Of a stretch of DNA of 37,086 bases, positions 37,032 to 37,086 are shown piece after piece. The position numbers and the translations under genes were made by a program. The notes beneath the pieces were generated by a model that was not told where the DNA came from, ran no database searches, and saw nothing but the letters and a program-made list of their open reading frames with translations. How positions within the stretch are numbered: position 1 is the stretch's first letter; each line of letters opens with the position of its first letter. The stretch is from CAZWRK01 sp964635875 (GTDB taxonomy: Bacteria > Pseudomonadota > Gammaproteobacteria > Burkholderiales > Aquaspirillaceae): NCBI GenBank assembly GCA_964635875.1, contig CAZWRK010000033.1, positions 1 to 37,086 on the forward strand, written 5' to 3'.

Positions 37032-37086
37032 TTTAGTTTTATTCTTAATTTAATTATAGCACTTTTTTTGTTGTCAAGGTAGCAGC
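37032..37086. repeat. Terminal direct repeat, right copy (circular overlap)
   Basis: Identical to bases 1-55. It lies immediately upstream of the portal ATG and shows that the upstream DUF6527 gene continues from the other end of the window. Confidence 0.93.
37053..37077 (-). promoter_or_regulatory. Portal (head operon) promoter
   Basis: On the minus strand TTGACA (37072-37077) and a perfect extended -10 TGCTATAAT (37053-37061) stand 13 bases apart. That spacer is too short for both boxes to act together, so the extended -10 probably dominates. The -35 box contains the TGA stop of the DUF6527 gene. The portal ATG is ~26 bases downstream. Confidence 0.6.

Overview
The window is an essentially complete genome of a tailed double-stranded DNA phage with siphovirus-type genes. 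The first and last 55 bases are identical, so the contig closes into a circle of about 37,031 bp. A 55-base overlap and three runs of exactly 100 N suggest an assembled, scaffolded draft, probably metagenomic. Every gene I accept lies on the minus strand, so the map is read from high to low coordinates. Stops TAA, TGA and TAG all end genes, so the code looks standard. I see no integrase, repressor, DNA polymerase or RNA polymerase. The host cannot be named from sequence; start sites are a mix of Shine-Dalgarno type and A-rich leaders without one.

Layout in transcription order. (1) A control region at about 17985-18294 holds a sigma70-like promoter, a terminator and three 23-bp iterons. (2) The early/replication block runs from 17984 to about 9130: DUF3846-like protein, RlpA-like protein, SSB, several small proteins, SNF2 helicase, RecT/Bet annealing protein, PD-(D/E)XK nuclease, winged-helix proteins, HNH protein, NinB-like protein and a putative replication protein. 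(3) A modification block at 9140-2678 holds two related DNA methyltransferases (one with a ParB-like domain), three glycan-related enzymes and many small proteins. (4) Packaging genes follow at 2310-318 (TerS, TerL), then a DUF6527 protein. (5) Across the circle junction come the portal-MuF fusion, prohead protease, HK97-type capsid protein, a collagen-like fibre, a LamG protein, a GT4-type glycosyltransferase, connector and head-completion proteins, tail terminator, tail tube, tail chaperones with a -1 frameshift, tape measure, Dit and tail hub. (6) The presumed lysis region (20682-18830) holds a membrane coiled-coil protein, a papain-like cysteine peptidase and a holin-like protein. It is followed by a candidate ncRNA and two small Cys/His-rich proteins.

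Together the genes describe a phage that uses the host replisome with its own annealing/recombination set. It methylates DNA, carries an unusual number of sugar-transfer enzymes and carbohydrate-binding modules, and may use a cysteine peptidase where a muralytic endolysin is usually found. Eight genes or gene parts too short for ordinary ORF calling, broken by gaps, or reached only by frameshifting are added here from direct translation.
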